This document shows, piece by piece, positions 1-5,961 of a DNA stretch of 7,094 nt. The stretch's first letter is position 1. Each line of letters starts with the position of its first letter. The stretch is taken from contig JAAUTM010000065.1 of assembly GCA_012031455.1 (NCBI GenBank), forward strand, positions 1 through 7,094, written 5' to 3'. The stretch is from Phycisphaerales bacterium. Lineage in GTDB: Bacteria > Planctomycetota > Phycisphaerae > Phycisphaerales > Phycisphaeraceae. Under the pieces are notes generated by a model. The model ran no database searches, was not told the DNA's origin, and was given only the letters and a program-made list of their open reading frames with translations. The position numbers were made by a program, and so were the translations under genes.

Positions 1-63
1 ACTCTGAAGCTCGGATAGACTCAAAGCAGTCTCACGATTGATGGTCGAACATGGAGAATCCGA

Positions 64-471
64 ATGATGGTGCCGGTGCTTGCTGAATTTTCCCACTATC
101 TGCCGCTGGGCCTGCTGCTGAGCATGGCCGTGGTGTTTGGTGTTGCCAATCTGGTGCTGACGCAGGTGCTTGGCCGAGTAACCAACAGCCGACGTACCGG
201 CCCGGTGAAGGAAATGACCTATGAATCGGGCATGAATCCATTCGGCGATGCCCAGCGACGGTTTAATGTCCGCTTCTACATCGTGGCCATGACCTTTCTG
301 GTCTTCGATGTGGAAATCGTCTTTCTCTATCCTTGGGCCAATGTGTTTCCCAGTCTGGCGCAAGGCTCCGAACTGGCTCCTTTATTCCTTTTGCGTATGT
401 TGTTTTTCATCCTGACCTCGGTCATTGCCTTTGCCTATGCCTGGCGCAAGGGTGTCTTTCGTTACGATTGA
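64..471 (+). CDS. nuoA: NADH-quinone oxidoreductase subunit A (complex I)
   Basis: This is a small membrane subunit of respiratory complex I, which passes electrons from NADH to quinone and pumps protons. NuoA sits where the peripheral arm joins the membrane arm, next to the quinone channel. The 135-residue product has the family's three membrane segments (about residues 12-34, 71-91 and 104-126). It also has the family signature YESGMNPFGDAQRRFNVRFY (53-72) followed by FDVEIVFLYPW (81-91). D82 and E84 match the conserved acidic pair of E. coli NuoA (D79/E81). Length is normal for the family (about 118-147). Start: GGAG at 53-56 lies 7 nt before ATG 64; a second ATG at 67 is equally possible. 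In most bacteria nuoB follows directly, but here 309 non-coding bases and an unrelated regulator follow. The identification is very firm; only the start codon is uncertain by one residue. Confidence 0.96.
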   Translation: MMVPVLAEFSHYLPLGLLLSMAVVFGVANLVLTQVLGRVTNSRRTGPVKEMTYESGMNPFGDAQRRFNVRFYIVAMTFLVFDVEIVFLYPWANVFPSLAQGSELAPLFLLRMLFFILTSVIAFAYAWRKGVFRYD

Positions 472-780
472 GCGGGTTGGTTACATCCATGTCTTCATTT
501 CCACGCAGGGCTTCGCCAGGGCTTGCAAGGCCCATGCGGCTGGTTGTTATCAGGATTTGATTCAATCCAAGTGCAGGCCAATTCAGTGTAAATCCAGACA
601 TAGATTCAGGTGTTCGGCTGATGACAAATAATTGCTGGCAGAGAAGATAGCACGCTACCGATTTTCCCCTAAGGGTTGATGATTCAAAAGGTTTGATCAA
701 TCAACCGCGGCGCAGAAACACAGTGAATTGCAACGCAGCGTCAGGGACGACACGCCGGAGTTCGTTGGACGAGGGGGGTT
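472..780. other. Non-coding stretch between nuoA and the LuxR-type gene
   Basis: No reading frame here has a convincing start, ribosome site or recognisable product, and nuoB is absent. There is an imperfect stem (CGCA/TGCG plus GGGC/GCCC, two bulges) at 504-538. It could mark the end of the nuoA transcript but lacks a following T-run. An inverted repeat at 674-706 is listed separately. The right end presumably holds the promoter and 5' leader of the gene starting at 781, but I could not identify a convincing -35/-10 pair. Confidence 0.6.
674..706. promoter_or_regulatory. Inverted repeat upstream of the LuxR-type gene, possible operator
   Basis: The left arm GGTTGATGAT (674-683) and right arm ATCAATCAACC (696-706) are complementary apart from one bulged base, around a 12-nt spacer. 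The right arm includes the 8-bp palindrome TTGATCAA (693-700). It lies about 75 nt upstream of ATG 781 and is not followed by a T-run, so an operator or leader hairpin is more likely than a terminator. Autoregulation by the downstream HTH protein is a guess. Confidence 0.35.
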
Positions 781-1455
781 ATGAGCGATATACACAAGTC
801 CAAAACCAAGGCGGATATCACTGCCTTGACTCGCCGCGAACGGGAAGTGCTTCGGCTGATCGCCGAGGGCCTTTCCGTCATTGAAATTTCCAAGGTCCTT
901 TACCGCAGCGAAAAAACCATCCAGAGTCATCGGCTGTCCATCGGACGCAAGCTGGGTGCACGCAATCGAGTCGAATTGACGCGTATCGCCATCGAAGCCG
1001 GTCTGGTGTCCGCACACCCAAGCCAACTTCAGGGTACATCTGCTCCCAACGGCCTTACGGGTTTGTCCACCTCAGTGGGGTCGTTGGAAGCTTCCCTGCA
1101 ACAGATAGCAGCAGATCGGCAACCGCAATTGCTTGCATTTGTCTGGTCGCTGGAACAAAACAGACGCTGGTTCGCTCCCGTGACAGGCGTGCTTACCCAC
1201 ATGGCTGAGTTGGCGGGAGCAACCGGTTTATGGGACGACCTTGAACCCATCACTCCCGCAAGCAGGGCCATGGTTTACACCACGCTGCAAAACCTTCGTG
1301 AAGATTTCCAACATGCAGATCTGGACATGACCTATCAGATCACTTTGCCCAGTGGTCAAACCATCCGGGTGCGTGATGTGGGTAAACACATGATCCTGCC
1401 GAGTCTCGGATCGGTGGTGGTGGGTTGCATTTTTCTATTGGATCACGAGCTTTAA
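781..1455 (+). CDS. LuxR-type HTH transcriptional regulator with C-terminal PAS-like domain
   Basis: A 224-residue probable DNA-binding regulator. Residues 15-75 form a standard LuxR/FixJ-type helix-turn-helix, with LTRREREVLRLIAEG (16-30) as first helix and turn and SEKTIQSHRLSIGRKLG (43-59) as recognition helix. A linker of low conservation (about 76-115) follows, then a C-terminal domain (about 116-222). Its end, YQITLPSGQTIRVRD to VVVGCIFLLDH, looks like the last beta strands of a PAS fold, which often binds a ligand or mediates partner contact. There is no receiver domain and no membrane segment, so it is cytoplasmic and not a classical response regulator. The HTH comes first, the reverse of the usual sensor-then-HTH order. 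Start: ATG 781 is preceded by a G-rich ribosome site, GAGGGGGG (771-778). The HTH call is firm; the PAS call is by pattern only and the signal sensed is unknown. Confidence 0.85.
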   Translation: MSDIHKSKTKADITALTRREREVLRLIAEGLSVIEISKVLYRSEKTIQSHRLSIGRKLGARNRVELTRIAIEAGLVSAHPSQLQGTSAPNGLTGLSTSVGSLEASLQQIAADRQPQLLAFVWSLEQNRRWFAPVTGVLTHMAELAGATGLWDDLEPITPASRAMVYTTLQNLREDFQHADLDMTYQITLPSGQTIRVRDVGKHMILPSLGSVVVGCIFLLDHEL

Positions 1456-1462
1456 CAAGCTC
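1447..1462. other. Perfect 6-bp stem-loop spanning the LuxR-type gene's stop codon
   Basis: GAGCTT (1447-1452) and AAGCTC (1457-1462) are perfect reverse complements around the tetraloop TAAC, so stop codon TAA (1453-1455) lies in the loop. It sits at the junction of two convergent genes whose ends are only 33 nt apart. It could help end transcription or protect the 3' end in either direction, but no T-run follows on either strand, so a terminator is not proven. Confidence 0.35.
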
Positions 1463-1505
1463 CACGTTAATCGCCAGCTGTCATCCAATCACATGTTCCA
1501 CCAGT

Positions 1506-2228
1506 TCAGATCGATCTTGGGGAACGCGATGTCGTGCAATTCCGCATCCTTGATTTCCCATTTTCCAAGTCGGTGAGTTTTTCACCCCGTGCCACTTTTT
1601 CTGCCATGTCGCACAGGTTTTCAAACCGGCCCACATGGAGAGTGAAACGTTTGATGCCGTAGTCGATCGCCTGTCCACGGGTGATGACGAAGGGCCAGTC
1701 GCTGGCTTGAAGCAACAGCAACTCACGCCCCGCCCGTTCCAGCAGATCGCGTATTTCCGTATTGGCTGGTTCGCGCCAGGGCAGGGAAAACGTCAGCTTG
1801 CCAAAGTGCGCCTCAGCCCGGTATTCAACTTCCCACATCCACTTGGTGACATCGTTGAGCCACACGCGATGGTCGCCGCCATCGCCCCATGACCCTTCGC
1901 TGATTGAAACCACCTTGTCACTGGGGTGTGCGGTGATGAACTCCTCGGATGTGCAGACATCGATGTCCGGGTCAGCGTTCATGTTCAGCATCACATCGCG
2001 GATGAACCGGGGACCTTCAAACCACCAGTGGCCGAATAGCTCTGCATCAAAGCATGCCACGACCACGCCATGCCTGCCGGTCGCCTGTTTGTGTTCCCAC
2101 AAGCGGGCCTTGACCTGGTTGCAGAAATGCTGGGCATGTTCATGCAGTTTGCCCTTGATGTTTTCGGGGTAATACAGGTGTTTCTCACCTAGATCGGTGC
2201 CTTTACCGGTGATTTTCCAATAGCGCAA
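1506..2228 (-). CDS. C-terminal fragment of the GH57 branching enzyme (frame 3 of 3)
   Basis: This frame opens at a TTG codon (2226-2228) and encodes the C-terminal part of the enzyme. It includes the acid/base motif FDAELFGHWWFEGP and the SEGSWGDGGDHRVWLND block, then the helical DUF1957 region. After KLTDLE the true continuation KWEIKDAELHDIAFPKIDLNWWNM lies in the next frame and stops at 1489. The missing base in the T-run at 1561-1564 sends this frame into about 20 foreign residues ending at 1506. It is probably not translated on its own, since no ribosome site precedes the TTG. Confidence 0.65.
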   Translation of the reverse strand: MRYWKITGKGTDLGEKHLYYPENIKGKLHEHAQHFCNQVKARLWEHKQATGRHGVVVACFDAELFGHWWFEGPRFIRDVMLNMNADPDIDVCTSEEFITAHPSDKVVSISEGSWGDGGDHRVWLNDVTKWMWEVEYRAEAHFGKLTFSLPWREPANTEIRDLLERAGRELLLLQASDWPFVITRGQAIDYGIKRFTLHVGRFENLCDMAEKVARGEKLTDLENGKSRMRNCTTSRSPRSI

Positions 2229-2682
2229 GCCACGGTGAGCGCCCCATTTTTATGAAATTCCATGTACGCCCCGTCAGCCGGGTACCCGACTGCACCGGAC
2301 CAGACGCTCTCACAAATCTGCGGATCGCGTGCCAGCACGGTGACCCGGGCCATGCCACCGCCATCGCTGTTGAGTCCCTGCGATTCGTGGACATTGCGCC
2401 AGCCGCGGGCGGGGTATTTTTCCGCCTCGTTCCAATCGACCTTGTGCCACGAGCCGCCGTTGTTGACCCACTCGCTTCGGCTGCTCTCCACCAAATGATG
2501 TTCCAGAAAAAAGTGGGTGATGCCTTCATCCGCCACCAGATGCTCCACCCCAATTCGGTTCCGGGGGCCACCCCAGGTAATGCCGGGCGTCCACCAGCCT
2601 TGCGGACGATACGCACACTCAGGCAGCCACATGCCCCTTGGCTTAAAGCCCAGTATTCGTTCCGAAGTGGCAAGACCCGCCC
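2189..2682 (-). CDS. Middle fragment of the GH57 branching enzyme (frame 2 of 3)
   Basis: This frame carries residues about 172-315 of the reconstructed enzyme, including the nucleophile motif GMWLPECAYRP (E192) and ending in the genuine motif AYMEFHK. The next true residues, KWGAHRGLRYW, are in another frame because one base is missing in the T-run at 2247-2251. This frame then reads nonsense to a stop at 2189. The open frame extends upstream to 2989, but that part is out-of-frame shadow of the N-terminal coding region. It has no start of its own. Confidence 0.65.
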
Positions 2683-3194
2683 CGCATCTGCGCCCGAATC
2701 GTGGCATCTTCCAGCAGCAGCGGGAAATAGCCATGTGTCGCTGCGGAGGTGAGAATTTCAACATATCCCTTCTTGGCCTGCTTGGCGTAGGCTTTGGGAA
2801 TATCCCTGTCCATGGCGTGAAACTGCTCACGCAGTTTGCTGAAAATTTCCTGCCATTGCTGCGCCAGGTACAGCAGGTGCCCGTTGTTGAAACCGGCGAA
2901 ATCTTTCTCGTCGGCCTTGGCGCGGGCGATGCGGTCTTCCAGATACGCATCAAACCCGTCCTTGAAATGCTCGTGAGCCAGTTGCTCAAGAAGCACCGGG
3001 GTCAGTCCCATGGTGATCTTGGGCACCGCATTGAAAAACACGCACTCATCGAGCATCGACAACAGGGGCAGATAAGTTTCTGCCGCAGCCTCGTAAAGCC
3101 AGTCCTCGCCATGCGGCCAGACCCCGTGCCGCAGCACGTAAGGAAGATGACCATGCAGAACCAGCACAAAGCTCCCGACAGCGTTGGGTTTCAT
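2643..3194 (-). CDS. N-terminal fragment of the GH57 branching enzyme (frame 1 of 3)
   Basis: As the sequence stands, translation from ATG 3194 gives 183 residues. The first 171 are genuine GH57 sequence, with the substrate-site signature HGHLPYV at 14-20. After the extra base in the C-run at 2680-2683 the frame runs into 12 foreign residues (GGSCHFGTNTGL) and a stop. The fragment lacks both catalytic acids and cannot be active alone. It is listed because an automatic annotation would call it as a separate gene. Confidence 0.7.
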   Translation of the reverse strand: MKPNAVGSFVLVLHGHLPYVLRHGVWPHGEDWLYEAAAETYLPLLSMLDECVFFNAVPKITMGLTPVLLEQLAHEHFKDGFDAYLEDRIARAKADEKDFAGFNNGHLLYLAQQWQEIFSKLREQFHAMDRDIPKAYAKQAKKGYVEILTSAATHGYFPLLLEDATIRAQMRGGSCHFGTNTGL

Positions 3195-3218
3195 GATTTA
3201 CATGGTAGCACATTGCAT

Positions 3219-3244
3219 GGCATGGCCACATAAGCGGCCATGCC
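3219..3244. promoter_or_regulatory. Perfect 9-bp inverted repeat between divergent GH57 and thrC genes
   Basis: GGCATGGCC (3219-3227) and GGCCATGCC (3236-3244) are exact reverse complements with an 8-nt spacer ACATAAGC. The repeat lies 25 nt upstream of the GH57 ATG and about 100 nt upstream of the thrC ATG. On the minus strand TTTACA (3251-3256) sits 17 nt from a poor -10 match TTATGT (3228-3233), which would place the repeat across the GH57 promoter. That makes an operator plausible but unproven; in RNA it would form a stable hairpin. Confidence 0.45.
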
Positions 3245-3309
3245 TGATCCTGTAAATTGGTTCTCGCCTGAATATGACCGTCCAACCCCGTCAATGTACA
3301 GGGTTCGGT

Positions 3310-3315
3310 TACAAT
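3310..3315 (+). promoter_or_regulatory. Possible -10 element of the thrC promoter
   Basis: TACAAT matches the sigma70 -10 consensus at five of six positions and lies 32 nt before ATG 3348, giving a leader of about 25 nt. No good -35 hexamer is found at the expected distance, so the call is weak. If right, it rules out the longer upstream start at 3240. Confidence 0.3.
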
Positions 3316-3347
3316 ACACGACTTCAATCACCCCCCTGAGTTGCTTT

Positions 3348-4751
3348 ATGAACTTTGCTTTTCAACAGTGCATACACCCGGACTGCGGCGCCAAATACTC
3401 CGTCAAAGATGTGCTGGTGTCCTGCCCGCAATGCGGGTCGCTTCTGGACATCCACTACGACTGGTTGCACATGGCTGCACCCAAAAGCCTGTCTTTCTTT
3501 GAACACCGCTGGAACACCAAAGGCGCACAAGGCACCGGGGCCTTGGATTTTTCAGGGGTCTGGCGATTCCGTGAATTACTGGCTTTCTATGACTCTGAAG
3601 CCGACATCGTCACCGTCGGCGAGGGTCGCACCAACCTTCAGGAAGCCAACCTGCTGGCACAGCACATCGGCATGAAACCCGGTTCGCTGCTGTTGCAATA
3701 TGAAGGCCTGAATCCCTCCGGTTCTTTCAAAGACAACGGCATGACCGCAGCCTTCACCCATGCCCGTATGATCGGCGCCAAGCGCGTCGCCTGTGCTTCC
3801 ACCGGCAACACCAGCGCCAGCCTGGCGCTCTTCTCATCACTGGCCCAAATTCCCGGAGTGGTATTCATTGGTTCGGGGAAAATTGCGTATGGGAAACTGT
3901 CTCAGGCACTGGACTACGGTGCCCGAACTTTACAGATTCGAGGTGATTTTGATGCCTGCCTGCGCAGGGTGCGCCAGATTGCTCAGGACCGCAAGGACCT
4001 GGGCATTTATCTCATGAACAGTGTCAATCCCTTTCGTCTCGAAGGGCAGAAGTCGATCATGTACCGCGTGCTCGAAGCCATGAACTGGGAAATACCCGAC
4101 TGGATTGTCGTGCCGGGCGGAAATCTCGGGAACTGCTCCGCATTCGGCAAAGCGTTCAGTGAGCTGGAATGCCTGGGCCTGATTAAAAAAATCCCCCGCC
4201 TGGCGGTGATCCAGGCCCAGGGTGCCAATCCTCTGTTTGAGTTATATGAGCAGCATGGCCTGCGCTGGAACGGTGGCCGGTTCAGCAAGGACCTGGTGCA
4301 GAATTATTATCAGGATCAGGATGCGCAGAACTATCATGCGAACACCATCGCCAGCGCCATTGAAATCGGTCGGCCTGTGAACTTGCCCAAAGCTCTGCGT
4401 GCGCTGGATTTCATGAACGGTGTGGTGCGTCAGGTCAGCGATGAAGTGATCCTCGAACACAAAGCCATGGTGGGGCGGTTTGGTTTTGGATGTGAACCCG
4501 CCAGTGCAGCCAGCGTGGCCGGGGCACACATGCTGCTCAAGGAAGGCGTGATCAAGCCGGAGGAGCGTGTGGTTTGTATCCTCACCGGGCATGTACTAAA
4601 GGATCCGGATGCCACCGTGAAATACCATACTGGCGTGGACATGAAAGCAGTGCAGGAATCTGCTCCTCGCCATGAACCGCATGGTGATTTGTCATGCAAA
4701 CCCATCCCTGTGCCGGATGACTTGGAAGCGATCATCGCAGCTCTGGGGTGA
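3348..4751 (+). CDS. thrC: Threonine synthase (PLP-dependent)
   Basis: The enzyme converts O-phospho-L-homoserine to L-threonine and phosphate in the cytoplasm, the last step of threonine synthesis. The 467-residue product is a fold-type II PLP enzyme. The PLP lysine is K128 in [10 protein letters not shown] (122-131). STGNTSAS (151-158) and the phosphate-binding loop GGNLGN (258-263) follow, as does the conserved [13 protein letters not shown] (224-236). The N-terminus has a zinc-ribbon-like set, C8, C13, C26 and C29, as in plant-type threonine synthases. Start: the frame is open from ATG 3240, but that codon lies inside a hairpin arm and the 36 extra residues look non-coding. ATG 3348 begins directly before the zinc ribbon, with only a weak ribosome site (GAG, 3338-3340). 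It is divergent from GH57 and convergent with the CBS gene, so probably monocistronic; no other threonine gene is visible. Confidence 0.93.
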   Translation: MNFAFQQCIHPDCGAKYSVKDVLVSCPQCGSLLDIHYDWLHMAAPKSLSFFEHRWNTKGAQGTGALDFSGVWRFRELLAFYDSEADIVTVGEGRTNLQEANLLAQHIGMKPGSLLLQYEGLNPSGSFKDNGMTAAFTHARMIGAKRVACASTGNTSASLALFSSLAQIPGVVFIGSGKIAYGKLSQALDYGARTLQIRGDFDACLRRVRQIAQDRKDLGIYLMNSVNPFRLEGQKSIMYRVLEAMNWEIPDWIVVPGGNLGNCSAFGKAFSELECLGLIKKIPRLAVIQAQGANPLFELYEQHGLRWNGGRFSKDLVQNYYQDQDAQNYHANTIASAIEIGRPVNLPKALRALDFMNGVVRQVSDEVILEHKAMVGRFGFGCEPASAASVAGAHMLLKEGVIKPEERVVCILTGHVLKDPDATVKYHTGVDMKAVQESAPRHEPHGDLSCKPIPVPDDLEAIIAALG

Positions 4752-4760
4752 ATTGAATAT

Positions 4761-4774
4761 CGGATTTCGGATTT
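4761..4774. repeat. Two tandem copies of the heptamer CGGATTT
   Basis: CGGATTT is repeated exactly twice, starting 9 nt after the thrC stop codon. It is too short to classify, but a second, different heptamer repeat lies at the other end of the same 139-nt spacer. Confidence 0.4.
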
Positions 4775-4867
4775 CTGACGGGATTACATGCAGGCGAACA
4801 TCCGGATCTTTTTCGCCGACTCACAAGGTCCGGCGTGAAGTGTAATTCTTGGTTATCTGAAAAAAAT

Positions 4868-4888
4868 TTCCATCATCCATTATCCATT
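4868..4888. repeat. Tandem heptamer repeat ATCCATT
   Basis: Two exact copies of ATCCATT (4875-4881, 4882-4888) are preceded by a degenerate copy TTCCATC (4868-4874). The array ends two bases before the stop codon of the CBS gene, so it lies in that gene's 3' untranslated region. It may be a site of replication slippage. Confidence 0.4.
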
Positions 4889-4890
4889 AC

Positions 4891-5328
4891 TTATGCTCGA
4901 CCTTGTAAATACTCTTCCAGGTAATGGATGTGTGTTTCCTGCAACTGGGATTCGACCATGTTGAGGTCGCCAATGGAGAGCAGGCCCAGTAATTTACCAT
5001 CCGGTTCGCAGACCGGCAGGTGACGGATTCGGCGATTGCGGAACACGCTGCGGAGTTCATCCAACGGAGCTTCGGGTCCGCTGCAGATCACCTCACGGGT
5101 CATCACCTCTGCGATCTTCGTCGTAGCAGGATCACGCCGCTTACCGACCACACGCACGAGCACATCGCGTTCGCTGAAGATGCCCACGATGCGTCCCTGG
5201 TCCATCACGACCATGCAGCCGATTTTGTGATCGTTCATGAGCAAGGCGGCATCGAGCACCGTGGCGTTGGAACCAATGGATACGATGTTTGTCCCTTTGC
5301 CGGCCAAAATATCACGGGCTGTTTTCAT
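4891..5328 (-). CDS. Two-CBS-domain protein
   Basis: A 145-residue cytoplasmic protein made of one CBS pair (Bateman module) and little else. The first domain covers about 5-62, with GIFSERDVL at 49-57. The second covers about 72-127, with the parallel strand GLLSIGDL at 115-122. Both carry the Asp (D55, D121) that in this family often contacts the ribose of bound adenosine nucleotides, so a sensor of AMP/ATP or a related ligand is likely. There is no fused enzyme or transporter domain, and the partner is unknown. Start: ATG 5326-5328 has a strong ribosome site, AAAGGAG (5336-5342 by complement), 7 nt upstream, which is convincing. It is divergent from the 151-aa gene at 5455 and convergent with thrC, so it stands as a single gene. 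The family call is firm; the physiological role is open. Confidence 0.92.
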   Translation of the reverse strand: MKTARDILAGKGTNIVSIGSNATVLDAALLMNDHKIGCMVVMDQGRIVGIFSERDVLVRVVGKRRDPATTKIAEVMTREVICSGPEAPLDELRSVFRNRRIRHLPVCEPDGKLLGLLSIGDLNMVESQLQETHIHYLEEYLQGRA

Positions 5329-5398
5329 GGCTTACTCCTTTGCCTCGGTTGCGTCCGACATCTGCCGATGTGCATACCTCAGATGATTTTTCGACCGC

Positions 5399-5428
5399 TT
5401 CACACTAGGCTGGGGTTGGCCATAAAAT
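5399..5428 (+). promoter_or_regulatory. Sigma70-like promoter of the 151-aa gene
   Basis: TTCACA (5399-5404) and TAAAAT (5423-5428) each differ from the -35 and -10 consensus at one position and are 18 nt apart. The predicted transcript start at about 5435 gives a leader of about 20 nt that carries the GGAG ribosome site at 5445-5448. This is the best promoter match in the window. Confidence 0.5.
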
Positions 5429-5454
5429 CAACTCAAACAGCCCCGGAGCCGAGT

Positions 5455-5910
5455 ATGAATACTGAATCAGTTGCCGACCTCCTTAGCACCATCGCCGGGC
5501 AGATTCGCACTGCCAAGGTGTTTGGCCCCATCGAAATCACGGGCTGGACTCTGCTGGCCAAGGCCCTACCAGCTGAGGTAAACGCTCAGTATTACCTGGA
5601 ATTAGCAACCCCTCACACAGCGAATCTGGGGCTGCGCAGCCCGGATCGGTGGGTGTCTGAATCCATCGAGGCTGATCTGGTGCACACCGGCGATTCGCTG
5701 GATGAACTCCTGGAAGATGAACTGGTGGACCTTGGCTGCGATTTACAACTTAAGGTGGAACACTTCCGCGATGAGGCGAAACTGTACACCTTTCGGTCGC
5801 AGGTCAGCTGGAAGGAAGGCGTGAACCCGGCCGGTCTGCTGACCAAGGTGCTACTGGCTTACGAAGCAACCTTTCGGCAGCTAGGCGATTTGAAGCCGGA
5901 AGAAAATTAA
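5455..5910 (+). CDS. Conserved-looking protein of unknown function, 151 aa
   Basis: I do not recognise the family with confidence. The product is small, soluble and acidic, without signal peptide, membrane segment or cysteine metal site; it has one Cys, in DLGCDLQLK. A predicted order is an N-terminal helix (MNTESVADLLSTIAGQI), then beta-rich sequence, an acidic helix (SLDELLEDELVDLG), two strands (DLQLKVEHFRD, KLYTFRSQVSW) and a C-terminal helix (AGLLTKVLLAYEATFRQL). This alpha/beta layout is vaguely like YbjN or secretion-chaperone folds, but no motif settles it. Start: ATG 5455 has GGAG (5445-5448) 6 nt upstream and a sigma70-like promoter before that. The frame is open much further upstream, but that part is antisense to the CBS gene. 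Spacing, ribosome site and promoter make it a real gene; its neighbours give no clue to its role. Confidence 0.8.
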   Translation: MNTESVADLLSTIAGQIRTAKVFGPIEITGWTLLAKALPAEVNAQYYLELATPHTANLGLRSPDRWVSESIEADLVHTGDSLDELLEDELVDLGCDLQLKVEHFRDEAKLYTFRSQVSWKEGVNPAGLLTKVLLAYEATFRQLGDLKPEEN

Positions 5911-5961
5911 TAGCACCTCACTGAATCAACACACGGGCGCAGCCTGTACATTGATGTAAAC

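Larger units (their letters stand above)
1489..3194 (-). pseudogene. GH57 (DUF1957) 1,4-alpha-glucan branching enzyme, broken by three frameshifts
   Basis: The family forms alpha-1,6 branches in glycogen-like glucans in the cytoplasm. One gene spreads over three frames. Removing one base at 2680-2683 (C-run on the + strand) and adding one each at 2247-2251 and 1561-1564 (T-runs) gives an uninterrupted 568-residue protein. Numbered on that protein, the GH57 signature LHGHLPYV is at 13-20 and the nucleophile motif GMWLPECAYRP gives E192. The acid/base motif FDAELFGHWWFEGP gives D383, and SEGSWGDGGDHRVWLND (432-448) precedes the helical C-terminal domain; the end is DLNWWNM. E192 and D383 correspond to the catalytic Glu/Asp of the TTHA1902/TK1436 enzymes. 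Length is slightly above the usual 520-550. No clear ribosome site precedes ATG 3194. No other lesion or stop exists, so this is either a very young pseudogene or a sequence with indel errors. As written, no full enzyme can be made. Confidence 0.88.

Noticed and set aside
17..32. Inverted repeat AGACT/AGTCT upstream of nuoA
   Set aside because: The arms are only 5 bp and easily due to chance.
1561..2683. Programmed ribosomal frameshifting in the GH57 gene
   Set aside because: It would need one +1 and two -1 shifts; the sites lack a proper X XXY YYZ slippery heptamer, and A-runs of 4-5 are too short for polymerase slippage as a normal expression route.
2252..3233. Plus-strand open frames of 166 and 238 codons opposite the GH57 gene
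   Set aside because: They are mirror frames of the GH57 coding sequence, with Arg/Pro/His-rich composition and no motifs or ribosome sites.
3240..3347. 36-codon N-terminal extension of threonine synthase from ATG 3240
   Set aside because: The ATG lies inside a palindrome arm, the extension has no family resemblance, and a possible -10 element at 3310-3315 falls within it; the start at 3348 fits the zinc-ribbon N-terminus.
4793..4817. Hairpin GGCGAA/TTCGCC after thrC as a terminator
   Set aside because: The stem has only 6 bp with a long loop, and no T-run follows the stem; the T-rich part lies within the loop.
4860..4869. T-run on the minus strand downstream of the CBS gene as a terminator
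   Set aside because: No GC-rich stem precedes it; only the AT-rich heptamer repeat does.
5020..5454. 145-codon upstream extension of the 151-aa gene
   Set aside because: It is antisense to the CBS-domain gene (to 5328) and crosses the promoter region; ATG 5455 has the good ribosome site.
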